A DNA stretch of 64,000 bases from Mycolicibacterium litorale (GTDB lineage Bacteria; Actinomycetota; Actinomycetes; Mycobacteriales; Mycobacteriaceae): NCBI RefSeq assembly GCF_014218295.1, contig NZ_AP023287.1, forward strand, positions 3,534,001-3,598,000, written 5' to 3'. The translations under genes were made by a program, and so were the position numbers. The notes under the pieces are model-generated. The model ran no database searches and had not been told where the DNA came from. It saw only the letters and a list, made by a program, of their open reading frames with translations. This document shows positions 16,636 to 25,175 of this stretch, piece after piece. Positions within the stretch are counted from its first letter, which is position 1, and each line of letters starts with the position of its first letter.

Positions 16636-18336
16636 TCACTGTTGTTGCTGCTGTTGCTGCAGCTGGTCCGCGGACTGGGTGTCGGCGACCTTGTCCGCCT
16701 TGGTGGCCTTGGCCGGTTTGGGCAGCGAGCGCACCACCTCGGCCGCCCCGAGCTCGCGGTCGGCGGCCGACGCCCGCGACGCCAGCACCCACGTGTCCTT
16801 GGACCCGCCGCCCTGGCTGGAGTTGACCACCAGCGATCCCTCCGGCAGCGCGACGCGGGTGAGCCCGCCGGGCAGCACCCACACCTCGTTACCGTCGTTG
16901 ACCGCGAACGGCCGCAGGTCGACGTGGCGGGGCGCCAGTTTGCCGCCGATCTGGGTCGGCACCGTCGACAGCTGCACCACCGGCTGGGCGATCCATCCGC
17001 GGGGGTCGCTGCGGATCTTCTTGCAGATGGTGTTGAGCTCCTTCTCCGAGGCGTCGGGCCCGAACACGATGCCGTAGCCGCCGGAGCCCTCCACGGGTTT
17101 GATGACCAGTTCGGCGACCCGGTCGAGGACCTCCTCGCGTTCCTCGTCGAGCCAGCAGCGGTAGGTGTCGACGTTGGCCAGCAGCGGCTTCTCCCCGAGG
17201 TAGTACTCGATGATCGTCGGCACGTAGGTGTAGACGAGCTTGTCGTCGCCGACGCCGTTGCCCACCGCGCTGGAGATCACGACGTTGCCGGCCCGGGCGG
17301 CGTTGAGCAGGCCCGCGACCCCGAGCACCGAATCGGGGCGGAACTGCATCGGGTCGAGGAACGCGTCGTCGATGCGGCGGTAGATCACGTCGACCTGCCG
17401 CTCCCCGCTGGTGGTGCGCATGTACACGGTGTTGTCGCGACAGAACAGGTCGCGGCCCTCGACGAGCTCGACGCCCATCTGACGCGCCAGCAACGAATGC
17501 TCGAAGTAGGCGGAGTTGTAGACCCCCGGGGTGAGGACGACGACCGTCGGGTCGGCCTCGTTGGAGGCGGCCGCGTTGCGCAGCGCTCGAAGCAGATGAG
17601 AGGAGTAGTCACCCACCGCGCGCACCCGGTGGGTGGCGAACAGGTTGGGGAACACCCGCGCCATCGTGCGGCGGTTTTCCATCACATACGACACACCCGA
17701 CGGTGAGCGCAGGTTGTCCTCGAGGACGCGGAAGTTGCCCTGTTCGTCGCGGATCAGGTCGATGCCCGCCACGTGGATCCGCACACCGTTGGGCGGGTTG
17801 ATGCCCGCGGCTTCTCGGTGGAAGTGCTCACACGAGGTGACCAGCCGGCGCGGGATGACCCCGTCGCGCAGGATGTGCTGTTCGCCGTAGATGTCGTCGA
17901 GGTAGGCCTCCATCGCGCGCACGCGCTGCGAGATGCCCCGCTCCAGCCGCGTCCATTCCGCGGCCGAGATGACCCGGGGCACGAGGTCCAGCGGCAGCGG
18001 CCGCTCCTGGCCGGACAGTGAGAACGTGATGCCCTGGTTGATGAGCGCCCGGTCCAGCGCGTCGGCGCGGGCCTGCAGATCGGAGGCGTCCGACGGCGCC
18101 AGTTCGGCGAAGATCCCCTTGTACGGTCCGCGCACGTTGCCCTGCGCGTCGAACATCTCGTCGAAGGCCTGGTCGTAGCCTTCGACGCTGCGGTAACCGG
18201 CGAAGATGCCCTCGTACTGTGCGGTCCGCGCGCCGTTGGCGCGGGGCGATCGAGGCGATTCGGTCGGCAGGCTGCGGAGGCTCACCCAACACACTTTGCC
18301 CCACCCGGGACCCTCCGGCAGGTCAGCGGGCCTCAC
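16636..18336 (-). CDS. Circularly permuted ATP-grasp protein (DUF404/407, Rv2411c-like), polyglutamine tail
   Basis: The protein (up to 566 aa) is a circularly permuted ATP-grasp type 2 enzyme, predicted to ligate a carboxylate to an amine at ATP cost. Hallmarks are YDEMF-like YDQAFDEMFDAQGNVRGPYK, DLIRDEQGNFRVLEDNLRSP, PSGVSYVMENR and the late ELVIKPVEGSGGYGIVFGP with an ATP-binding lysine. It heads the operon with alpha-E and transglutaminase genes. The C-terminus is odd: after a Lys/Ala linker it ends in seven consecutive Gln coded by mixed CAG/CAA. The start is uncertain: GTG 18336, or GTGs 42-51 nt downstream (GGGTGGGG precedes one of them). Confidence 0.9.
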   Translation of the reverse strand: MRPADLPEGPGWGKVCWVSLRSLPTESPRSPRANGARTAQYEGIFAGYRSVEGYDQAFDEMFDAQGNVRGPYKGIFAELAPSDASDLQARADALDRALINQGITFSLSGQERPLPLDLVPRVISAAEWTRLERGISQRVRAMEAYLDDIYGEQHILRDGVIPRRLVTSCEHFHREAAGINPPNGVRIHVAGIDLIRDEQGNFRVLEDNLRSPSGVSYVMENRRTMARVFPNLFATHRVRAVGDYSSHLLRALRNAAASNEADPTVVVLTPGVYNSAYFEHSLLARQMGVELVEGRDLFCRDNTVYMRTTSGERQVDVIYRRIDDAFLDPMQFRPDSVLGVAGLLNAARAGNVVISSAVGNGVGDDKLVYTYVPTIIEYYLGEKPLLANVDTYRCWLDEEREEVLDRVAELVIKPVEGSGGYGIVFGPDASEKELNTICKKIRSDPRGWIAQPVVQLSTVPTQIGGKLAPRHVDLRPFAVNDGNEVWVLPGGLTRVALPEGSLVVNSSQGGGSKDTWVLASRASAADRELGAAEVVRSLPKPAKATKADKVADTQSADQLQQQQQQQ

Positions 18337-18337
18337 T

Positions 18338-18367
18338 TTGGTCGATCCGCTGCCGCGCTGGTAGCCT
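18338..18367 (+). promoter_or_regulatory. Candidate rpsT promoter (TTGGTC - 18 bp - TAGCCT)
   Basis: TTGGTC at 18338-18343 and TAGCCT at 18362-18367 are spaced 18 bp, a plausible housekeeping SigA promoter. It would give a leader of about 70 nt before rpsT. It starts within a few bases of the divergent ATP-grasp gene's furthest start. Confidence 0.4.
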
Positions 18368-18445
18368 GAACAGTCGCTGCCCGCCGCCTCGGCGAGGCCG
18401 AAGACTTTGCATCATCCATCCGAGATCTGAAGGACAGCTCTAAAC

Positions 18446-18706
18446 GTGGCCAACATCAAGTCGCAGGAAAAGCGCATCCGCACCAACGAGCGTCGGCGTC
18501 TGCGCAACCAGTCGGTGAAGTCCTCGCTGCGCACCGCGGTGCGTGGTTTCCGCGAGGCGCTCGACGCCGGCGACAAGGACAAGGCCGCCGAGCTGCTCGC
18601 CTCGACCAGCCGCAAGCTGGACAAGGCCGCCAGCAAGGGCGTCATCCACAAGAACCAGGCCGCCAACAAGAAGTCGGCGCTCGCGCTCGCGCTCAACAAG
18701 CTCTGA
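18446..18706 (+). CDS. rpsT: 30S ribosomal protein S20
   Basis: S20 binds 16S rRNA early in small-subunit assembly. The 86-residue product begins [20 protein letters not shown] and ends [15 protein letters not shown], matching the family throughout in length and Lys/Arg content. It starts at GTG 18446 behind AAGGACAG. It is monocistronic, convergent with holA 15 bp downstream. Confidence 0.98.
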   Translation: MANIKSQEKRIRTNERRRLRNQSVKSSLRTAVRGFREALDAGDKDKAAELLASTSRKLDKAASKGVIHKNQAANKKSALALALNKL

Positions 18707-18720
18707 GCACGTCCCCTTCG

Positions 18721-19683
18721 TCAGTCGGCCGCCAGTTCGGCGACTCTGCGCACCGCTGACTCGAGGGCGTATTCGGCATCGGCCGCTGCGCCCTTGACGT
18801 CGGCGTTGAGTGCCGCGACCAGCCGCATCGCCTCGGCGACCGACGCCCGCGACCACCGTCGCGCCTGCTTCTGCGCTTTCTGCACCCGCCACGGCGGCAT
18901 TCCCAGTTCGCCGGCCAGCCGGTAGGGGTCACCCGACAGCGGCCCCACGCGCGCGATGGTGTGCACGGCCTCGGCCAGCGCGTCGGCCAGCACCACCTGC
19001 GGTTCACCGCTGAGCATCGCCCACCGCAGCGCCTCGGCGGCTCCGGCGACATCCCCGGTCACAGCCTTGTCGGCGATGTCGAAGCCCTTCACCTCGGCTT
19101 TGCCGGAGTGGTAGCGGCGCACGGCGGCCGCGCTGACCTCACCCGCGGTGTCGGCCACCAGCTGCGAGCACGCCGCAGCCAGTTCCCGGATGTCGGAGCC
19201 GACCGCGTCGAGGACGGCGGTGATGGTGTCGTCGGTGACCTTGACCTTGTGGCTGCGGAACTCCTTGCGCACGAAGTCGGCGCGGTCGGCGGCCTTGACG
19301 ATCTTGGCGCAGGGATGCACCTCGGCGCCGAGTTTCTTGAGCTGATCGGCCAGCGCCTTGGCGCGACCCCCGCCCGAGTGGACGACCACGAGCATCGTGC
19401 CCGGCGGCAGATCGGCGGCCGCCGTCGCGATCAGCGCCACCGCATCCTTACCCGCCTCCGCGGCGGCTTCCAGTACCACCACCCGCTCGTCGGAGAACAG
19501 CGACGGGCTCAGCAGTTCGGCCAGCTCGCTGGTGCTGACCTCGCCGGCACGCAACCGGTCGACCGGCACGTCGTCGGTGCCGGCGAGCTTGCGCGCACTC
19601 TTGAGCACGGCGGCGACCGCGCGCTCGACGAGTAGTTCCTCGTCCCCCAAGACCAGATGCAGGGCTGCGACCTGTTGGCTCAC
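18721..19683 (-). CDS. holA: DNA polymerase III delta subunit
   Basis: HolA opens and loads the beta sliding clamp within the clamp-loader complex. The 320-residue protein shows the N-terminal clamp-contacting region ([19 protein letters not shown]), a degenerate AAA+ fold with [20 protein letters not shown], and the lid/collar region ([18 protein letters not shown]). It starts at GTG 19683. It follows comEC by 12 nt in a comEA-comEC-holA transcription unit, the usual actinobacterial arrangement. Confidence 0.95.
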   Translation of the reverse strand: MSQQVAALHLVLGDEELLVERAVAAVLKSARKLAGTDDVPVDRLRAGEVSTSELAELLSPSLFSDERVVVLEAAAEAGKDAVALIATAAADLPPGTMLVVVHSGGGRAKALADQLKKLGAEVHPCAKIVKAADRADFVRKEFRSHKVKVTDDTITAVLDAVGSDIRELAAACSQLVADTAGEVSAAAVRRYHSGKAEVKGFDIADKAVTGDVAGAAEALRWAMLSGEPQVVLADALAEAVHTIARVGPLSGDPYRLAGELGMPPWRVQKAQKQARRWSRASVAEAMRLVAALNADVKGAAADAEYALESAVRRVAELAAD

Positions 19684-19695
19684 CCGAGAATGGTG

Positions 19696-21240
19696 TCACG
19701 TCGGGCCGACACCGCCGACCGCGGCGTGGCCGGACAGCGTCCAGGCCAGCAGACACAGCGCGGCCGCCCCCGCGGCGGCCCGCACCCACCGCCACCGCCA
19801 CAGCACCACGACCGCGATTCCGCCCAACGCGACCAGCCCCACCCCTACCCAGCCGGACGGCACCGCCACCGACGCGCCAGGAACCGCCGCCGCCCGTTCG
19901 GCGACGGTGCGCAGCCACCACAGCTGCGGACCGGTGAACCGGATCAGCAGCCCGGCACCCGCGGGCCACAGCGGACACAGCGCGGCCGCCGCGGTGCCGA
20001 TCACCGTGATCGGCGGGATCACCGGGGCGACAAGCACATTCGCGAGGACCGACACCAGGCTGAGGCGGCCGGAGATTCCCGCAACGAGCGGTGCGGTCAC
20101 CAGTTGCGCCGCCATCGCGATGCTGACCGCGTCGGCGAGCGGTTTGGGCCAGCCCCGCGCGCTCAGTCGCCGCGACCACACCGGCGAGATCACCACCAGA
20201 CCGGCCGTCGCGGCGACCGACAGTGCGAAGCCGGCGTCGACCGCCAGTTCCGGCGCGGCGATCAGCAAGAGCAGCACACTGGCCGCCAGGGCGGGGATCG
20301 CCTGCCTGCGCCGGTGGGTGACCATCGCGACCAGCGTGATACCGCCCATCACCGCCGCCCGCAGCACACTGGCCGACGGCTGGACCACCACGACGAAGGC
20401 CACCAGCGCCAACCCGGCCAGCGCGACCGCCGCCCGCGGGCCGAGGACCGCCGCGCTGATCAGCACCGCACCGCACACGATGGTCACGTTGGCTCCCGAG
20501 ACCGCGGTCAGGTGGGTCAATCCGGCGGCCCGGAAATCCGCGGTGACATCGGCAGGCAGCGCCGTGGTGTCACCGAGCACCAGTGCGGGCAGCATCGCGG
20601 CCCGGTCCAGCGGCAGCGCCCCGCGCGCGGCCTCACCGAATCGCGTCCGGACGTGCTGGGCCGCCCGCTGCGCCGGTGCGGCGCGGCCGACGGTGGCGTC
20701 GCCGGTCGCCGACAGCACGGCCACCGTGAGGTCGCGCCGCGTCGGCCTGCCGATCCGCGCCCGGAAGGCGGCGGGGCGGCCCGCGCTGACCTCCGAGAAC
20801 CCCTTCACCGATGCGAAGACCACGACCCGGCCCGACGTCGGTTGCCCGTCCACCTGGTGCAGAACGGCGCGGAACATCAACCGTGCCCCGCCGAGTGGCC
20901 GAGGGCTGTCGCCGGGGGTGACGGTCACCACCGCGGTCGTCCCGTAGCGCGCGGCGATCGGGTGGTCGCGTACCTGGTCGACCCGCGCGCTCACCGCAAC
21001 GGTGAACGCCGCACCCACCACCGTGACCGCCGCCAGCCCCGCGGCCGCCGACCGCAACGCCGCCACGACCGTCCGTTCGCCACCGCCCCACACCGCCGCC
21101 ACCGCCGTCGCGGCGATGCCGCCGATCAGGACGAGCACCGCCACGCCGGTGGTCCAGTGGATGCCCGCCGCCGTCACCGCCCATCCGGTCGAGGCCGCAG
21201 GGACCAGCCGCAGATCGAGCGGCGCCGCGTCGTCGGTCAC
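19696..21240 (-). CDS. comEC: ComEC/Rec2-family membrane channel protein
   Basis: ComEC forms the DNA uptake channel in naturally competent bacteria. This 514-residue version has an N-terminal soluble domain (about residues 60-190) between early helices and the polytopic Competence domain, with the family stretch HLTAVSGANVTIVCGAVLI. It lacks the C-terminal metallo-beta-lactamase domain present in long ComECs, a known actinobacterial form. The GTG start overlaps the comEA stop as GTGA. No type IV pilus genes are nearby, so competence is not implied. Confidence 0.9.
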   Translation of the reverse strand: MTDDAAPLDLRLVPAASTGWAVTAAGIHWTTGVAVLVLIGGIAATAVAAVWGGGERTVVAALRSAAAGLAAVTVVGAAFTVAVSARVDQVRDHPIAARYGTTAVVTVTPGDSPRPLGGARLMFRAVLHQVDGQPTSGRVVVFASVKGFSEVSAGRPAAFRARIGRPTRRDLTVAVLSATGDATVGRAAPAQRAAQHVRTRFGEAARGALPLDRAAMLPALVLGDTTALPADVTADFRAAGLTHLTAVSGANVTIVCGAVLISAAVLGPRAAVALAGLALVAFVVVVQPSASVLRAAVMGGITLVAMVTHRRRQAIPALAASVLLLLIAAPELAVDAGFALSVAATAGLVVISPVWSRRLSARGWPKPLADAVSIAMAAQLVTAPLVAGISGRLSLVSVLANVLVAPVIPPITVIGTAAAALCPLWPAGAGLLIRFTGPQLWWLRTVAERAAAVPGASVAVPSGWVGVGLVALGGIAVVVLWRWRWVRAAAGAAALCLLAWTLSGHAAVGGVGPT

Positions 21241-22046
21241 ACATGGACCAGCTCACGCAGTTTCGCCAGACGAGCCGGCCCGATACCGTCGACCTCACCG
21301 AGTTGCTCGACGTCGGTGAAGGCGCCGTTGGCATCCCGCCAGGCGATGATCGCCGCCGCGGTGACCGGACCGACGCCCGGCAGCGTGTCGAGCTGCTCGA
21401 CGGTCGCGGTGTTGAGGTTCACCGGCTCACCCGACGACGTGGACGGTTCGGCCGGCGGGGAGCCGGACGGGGCCGCAGGGGCGTCCTGGGCGCCGATCGT
21501 CGAACTGCCCATGGTGGGCGGCTGACCCGGAGCCGGGGCGATCCCCACGATGATCTGTTCCCCGTCGGTCACCCGGCGCGCCATGTTCAGCCCGATGAGG
21601 TCGGCGCCGTCGGCCGCTCCCCCGGCGGCCTCGAGCGCGTCGGCGATGCGTGCGCCCGGGGCGAGTGTCACCAGGCCGGGTTGGCGGACCAACCCGACGA
21701 CGCTGACCACGACCGGTTGATCCGGTGGCGGAGGGCCGGGGGTGGGAGCGGCCGACGACACCATCTCCACCTCGGGTAGCTTCGCCGCGACCACAGGCGG
21801 TGGATCGTCACGCCATACGGTGAACACGGTCACCAGCACGGCGAGCACGCCCACGACGGCGAGGCCGACGACGCCGGCCCGTCCGGGGTCGGCCCGCACC
21901 GCGGCGATCCATCCCGTCCGCTGCGATGCCGCGGTGTCGGGCAGCCACCGGGACAGCGCGGTGTCGGGCCGCGCCTCGTCGTGGTCGGGCTCCTCTTCGG
22001 CGCCGAGTCGACGGTGCAGCCGCTCGGCCGGCTCTTCGGTCCGCAT
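21237..22046 (-). CDS. comEA: ComEA-family DNA-binding protein (SLBB plus helix-hairpin-helix)
   Basis: This 269-residue membrane-anchored DNA receptor-like protein has a cytoplasmic N-terminus of about 60 residues, one helix (VVGLAVVGVLAVLVTVFTVW), a Pro-rich linker, an SLBB domain (VVSVVGLVRQPGLVTLAPGA) and a C-terminal double helix-hairpin-helix (VNLNTATVEQLDTLPGVGPV, then GEVDGIGPARLAKLREL). The HhH pair binds double-stranded DNA. It is the first gene of the comEA-comEC-holA unit, with ATG at 22046. Confidence 0.94.
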   Translation of the reverse strand: MRTEEPAERLHRRLGAEEEPDHDEARPDTALSRWLPDTAASQRTGWIAAVRADPGRAGVVGLAVVGVLAVLVTVFTVWRDDPPPVVAAKLPEVEMVSSAAPTPGPPPPDQPVVVSVVGLVRQPGLVTLAPGARIADALEAAGGAADGADLIGLNMARRVTDGEQIIVGIAPAPGQPPTMGSSTIGAQDAPAAPSGSPPAEPSTSSGEPVNLNTATVEQLDTLPGVGPVTAAAIIAWRDANGAFTDVEQLGEVDGIGPARLAKLRELVHV

Positions 22047-22139
22047 GCGCCCGACGGTAGGGACACCGTCCGTCCGGTCAGCCGCGTCCGCCGCTCCTGC
22101 GGGCGGGGCTGTGGACAGACGCCGCGCTGTGGATGGTTG

Positions 22140-22547
22140 TCAGCGGCCCCATCCGCCGGCGCGCCAGCACATCCAGTCGATCTCGACCCGGGCGCCGACG
22201 GCCAGACCGGTCACGCCGACGCACGTCCGCGACGGCAGCCGGTCGGGGAACCACGCGGCGTAGGCGGCGTTGAACTCCGCATACTCCGCCCAGTCGAGCA
22301 GGTACGCCCGCACCGACACGACGTCTTCCAGTGCACCGCCGCAGAGTTCGGTGACGCGCAAGAGGTTTCGCAACACCCGGTCGGTCTGCTCCTCGATCCC
22401 CGTGCCGACGACGGCGCCGGTGGTATCCGTCGGCATCTGGCCGGTGACGTAGAGCGTCTGGGCGGCGGCCGTGGCGTGGGCGAACGGGGCGACCGCGGGA
22501 GGCACACCGTCGGCCGGCGTGAAAGTGAAGGATCGGATCGTCATCAC
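22140..22547 (-). CDS. RidA/YjgF-family protein
   Basis: RidA proteins deaminate reactive enamine/imine intermediates released by PLP enzymes. The 135-residue product carries LYVTGQMPTDTTGAVVGTGI and EQTDRVLRNLLRVTELCGGA, which match the family core. The usual catalytic Arg region is replaced by SRTCVGVTGLAVGARVEIDW, still an RidA-like beta strand with Arg and Glu. The GTG at 22547 sits 6 nt after TAGACA, suggesting a leaderless start; ATG 22544 is the alternative. It is divergent from the frameshifted reductase gene. Confidence 0.87.
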   Translation of the reverse strand: MMTIRSFTFTPADGVPPAVAPFAHATAAAQTLYVTGQMPTDTTGAVVGTGIEEQTDRVLRNLLRVTELCGGALEDVVSVRAYLLDWAEYAEFNAAYAAWFPDRLPSRTCVGVTGLAVGARVEIDWMCWRAGGWGR

Positions 22548-22548
22548 C

Positions 22549-22561
22549 CCTAGTGTCTAGG
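22549..22561. promoter_or_regulatory. CCTAG-TGT-CTAGG dyad overlapping divergent -10 boxes
   Basis: A perfect 13-bp dyad lies between the RidA gene and the reductase pseudogene. On the plus strand it holds TAGTGT (22551-22556), a TANNNT -10 box giving a leader of about 30 nt. On the minus strand TAGACA ends 6 nt before the RidA GTG. The symmetry may simply reflect overlapping divergent -10 elements, or an operator. Confidence 0.35.
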
Positions 22562-22594
22562 AGCGAACCGCAGACTCGACGAGGAGGCTCGCCC

Positions 22595-23642
22595 GTGACG
22601 ACATCGACCAGGCCGCTGCGCGTGATCCAGTGGACCACCGGCAACATCGGCAGGCGGTCCTTGCACGCGATCATCGGCCGCGACGACATGGAACTGGTCG
22701 GCGTCTACGCGCACGGTGCGGCGAAGGTGGGAGTGGACGCCGCCGACCTCGCCGGGTGGCCCGAACCCACCGGCGTCACCGCGACCGACGACATCGACGC
22801 ACTCATCGCACTGCGACCCGACGCCTGCTGCTACAACCCGCTGTGGCCGGACATCGACGAGTTGACGCGGCTGCTCGAGGCCGGGGTCAACGTGTGCTCG
22901 AGCGCCGCCTGGATCACCGGCGGCAAGCAATCCCCCGAAGACCTCGACCGCATCCGGAAGGCCTGCGCGAAGGGCAATTCCACGATCTTCGGCAGCGGCG
23001 CGCACCCCGGTGTGACGAACACGGTGGGCATGGTGCTGTCCGGCGCCTGCGAGCGCGTCGACGAAATCCGCATCACCGAATCGGTGGACTGCTCGACTTA
23101 CGAGTCGGCGGGTACGCAGACCGCGATGGGCTTCTCGCAGGACCCCGGGACGCCGGGTCTGGCCGAAAGCGTCCGCCGCGAAAGCGAGGTGTTCGCCGAA
23201 TCCGCGGCGATGATGGCCGATGCGATCGGCGCCCACCTCGACCGCATGACGTTCGATGTCGAGTTCACCACCGCAACCGCGGACACCGATCTGGGTTTCA
23301 TGCGGATCCCGGCGGGGACGGTGGCGGGGGTATACGGCCCACCGGGGCTGGGTCGGTGACCGCAACGTCGTCAGCGTCGGGTTCAACTGGATCATGGGCG
23401 ATCACGTGACCCCACCCAAACCGCTCGAGCACGGCCATGTCATCCAGGTGTTCGGGGTGCCCAACATGCGCACGGTCGTGCACTGCCTGCCCCCGCGGGA
23501 CTGGACCGAACCGGGTTTCATGGGCCTCGGCATGATCTACACCGCGATGCCGGTCACCAACGCGGTGCCCGCGGTGGTCGCCGCACCGCCGGGCATCGTG
23601 ACGCTCAAGGATCTGCCGCCGGTCACCGGTCGTTGGGCGTAG
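22595..23642 (+). pseudogene. Dihydrodipicolinate-reductase-like NAD(P)-binding protein, frameshifted
   Basis: GTG 22595 sits behind GAGGAGG. The product opens with a Rossmann fold (LRVIQWTTGNIGRRSLHAII) and belongs to the actinobacterial DapB-N-terminal-like oxidoreductase family of about 350 aa. At about 23330-23345 the frame ends early (TGA 23357-23359), while the expected continuation (HRGWVGDRNVVSVGFNWIMG) resumes in the +1 frame and runs to 23642. A single extra base (or two missing) around the C-rich GGCCCACC explains it. The rest of the protein is intact on both sides, so this is either a very recent mutation or a sequence error. The substrate is unknown. Confidence 0.85.
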
Positions 23643-23653
23643 CCGCATCGGCA

Positions 23654-24283
23654 CTACCGCCGGATGCGTTGCGCCAGAACATCTCTGCCGGGACCCGATA
23701 GGTCCGCGAGGGCGGCCGGACGTCCGGCCATCGCCATCAGCAGGGCCTCGCCGGGCCCGCTCACCTGCGGCCCGTGGCCGTGGGTCCAGTCGACATCGGT
23801 CGCAACCAGCCGCAGACCCCTGATGCGCCGGCCCGCGCCGAGCCGCGGATTGCCGGGCACCAGCGGCAGGATCCGCGTCAACCGGTTGCCGGGGATGGTG
23901 CGGGGCCGGTCCAGTGCGCGACGGATGTCCTGATGATGGATCGTGCCGTCGACGAATCCGATCATCCCGCCGAACCGAGCCGTCAGTCCCGAGGGGTCGA
24001 GATGCCGGTTGAGGTAGTCGAGCAGCTCGGAGGCGGACAGCTGCGCGAACTCGTCGACGCCGACCTGGTTGGCGTGCGCGATGCGCCCCTTGACGAAACG
24101 CCTCATGACTCCGGCGACACCCAGGTCCTCGTACGAGACGACGTGAGCGACGACGTCTTTGACCGTCCACCCGGTACAGAGGCTCTGCGCTCGCCACTGC
24201 GCGGGGGTCAGCGTGGCCAGGAACGCCGCGAGATCGCTCCGTTCGGCACGCGCCAACTCGATCAGCGGTGGTCGCGCCGTCAC
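23654..24283 (-). CDS. DinB/maleylpyruvate-isomerase-like (TIGR03083-type) protein
   Basis: This 209-residue four-helix-bundle protein is of the mycothiol-dependent maleylpyruvate isomerase N-terminal family. LCTGWTVKDVVAHVVSYEDL gives the first metal-type His, and GFVDGTIHHQDIRRALDRPR gives the HxxxDxRRALGR-like signature. The start is GTG 24283, overlapping the SRPBCC gene's TGA as GTGA. It is the third gene of an ArsR-SRPBCC-DinB operon. Members often use mycothiol as thiol cofactor, but the reaction here is unknown. Confidence 0.85.
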   Translation of the reverse strand: MTARPPLIELARAERSDLAAFLATLTPAQWRAQSLCTGWTVKDVVAHVVSYEDLGVAGVMRRFVKGRIAHANQVGVDEFAQLSASELLDYLNRHLDPSGLTARFGGMIGFVDGTIHHQDIRRALDRPRTIPGNRLTRILPLVPGNPRLGAGRRIRGLRLVATDVDWTHGHGPQVSGPGEALLMAMAGRPAALADLSGPGRDVLAQRIRR

Positions 24284-24753
24284 GTCAGCAGACCCCGGTA
24301 TCGCACCAGGTACAGCGGCCACCCGGCATCGCCGCCGACGCCGGTCGCGACGGATTCCCAGCCGTCGCCGTGCCGGTCGAGATGACGGTGCTCGAGGACG
24401 ACGAGGGTGCGCTCGGCGGTCTCGGCGACGAAGCGCACCTCCACCTCGCTGACCCGGTCCGGATCGGTCTCGAGTTGCCACGTCGGCCCGATGTTCCAGG
24501 TGAAGACGAGCCGGTGCGGGGGCTCGTAGGCCACGATGCGGGCCCACCGGCACTCACTTCCGTCGACTCCGCGGTCGTAGACGAAGCCGCCGACGCGCGG
24601 CTCGAGGACCGTCTCGGCGATGGGCGCTCCCAGCAGGTTGTGCTCACGCGGCTTGACGTCGCCGAACCGCTCGGTGAACACCCGGAAGGCGCGTTCGATT
24701 GGTACGTCGACCACCACGTCGTGACGGATGGTGCTGGGCTGGGTTTCCGTCAT
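24280..24753 (-). CDS. SRPBCC (AHSA1/START-like) domain protein
   Basis: The 157-residue protein is a helix-grip lipid- or ligand-binding domain: IRHDVVVDVPIERAFRVFTE at the N-terminus, PPHRLVFTWNIGPTWQ in the sheet, and TLVVLEHRHLDRHGDGWESV near the end, all typical of AHSA1-like actinobacterial proteins. It starts at ATG 24753, overlapping the ArsR stop as ATGA. Such genes are very commonly paired with an ArsR regulator. The ligand is unknown. Confidence 0.88.
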   Translation of the reverse strand: MTETQPSTIRHDVVVDVPIERAFRVFTERFGDVKPREHNLLGAPIAETVLEPRVGGFVYDRGVDGSECRWARIVAYEPPHRLVFTWNIGPTWQLETDPDRVSEVEVRFVAETAERTLVVLEHRHLDRHGDGWESVATGVGGDAGWPLYLVRYRGLLT

Positions 24754-25043
24754 GGGTCTTCTCCTTCTCGCTGCTCGGCGATCTGCTTGAAGTCGGCCAG
24801 CGCTCTGGCCCAGAACCGGTCGAGGTCGGCGCGCATGGCCGCCAGGCCGGACGGGTTGAGGTGGTACACGCGGCGAGTGCCGTCCGCGCGGTCGTGCACC
24901 AGTCCGGCCCGCTTGAGCACCTTGAGGTGTTGCGAGACCGCCGGCCGGCTCACGGGCAGGTCGCGCGCCAGCTCCCCGACCGCACACGGGCCGTGAGCGA
25001 GCCGTTCGACGATCGACCGGCGGGTGCGGTCGGCCATCGCCAC
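24750..25043 (-). CDS. ArsR-family transcriptional regulator (non-metal subtype)
   Basis: This winged helix-turn-helix repressor of about 97 residues (AMADRTRRSIVERLAHGPCA, then SRPAVSQHLKVLKRAGLV) lacks the usual metal-ligand cysteines, like other ArsRs paired with SRPBCC genes. I place the start at GTG 25043, because AGGAGG lies 5 nt upstream and because a longer start (GTG 25070) would put the coding region over one arm of the operator-like repeat. It heads the operon and probably represses itself. The inducer is unknown. Confidence 0.86.
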   Translation of the reverse strand: MAMADRTRRSIVERLAHGPCAVGELARDLPVSRPAVSQHLKVLKRAGLVHDRADGTRRVYHLNPSGLAAMRADLDRFWARALADFKQIAEQREGEDP

Positions 25044-25057
25044 CCAGGCCTCCTCTT

Positions 25058-25092
25058 GGTAAGTGGCCACGAACCGTAAGCTACCACTTACC
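25058..25092. promoter_or_regulatory. Candidate ArsR operator: GGTAAGTGG ... CCACTTACC
   Basis: Perfect 9-bp arms at 25058-25066 and 25084-25092 are separated by 17 bp just upstream of the ArsR start. The arms extend imperfectly (CTTGGTAAG / CTTACCGAAG). With the start at 25043 the dyad sits in the promoter or leader, as expected for autoregulation. Each arm could also be a half-site for one dimer. Confidence 0.5.
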
Positions 25093-25175
25093 GAAGTGGG
25101 CGTCGAGAGCCGCCGAGACTACGGTTGGTGACGCGAATCGCCGGTGAAACGGTCAGCAACCGTAGTGTCGGGCGG

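Noticed and set aside
19696..22046. Evidence for active natural competence from comEA/comEC
   Set aside because: These genes are conserved in mycobacteria without known transformation, and no pilus or regulatory competence genes are present here.
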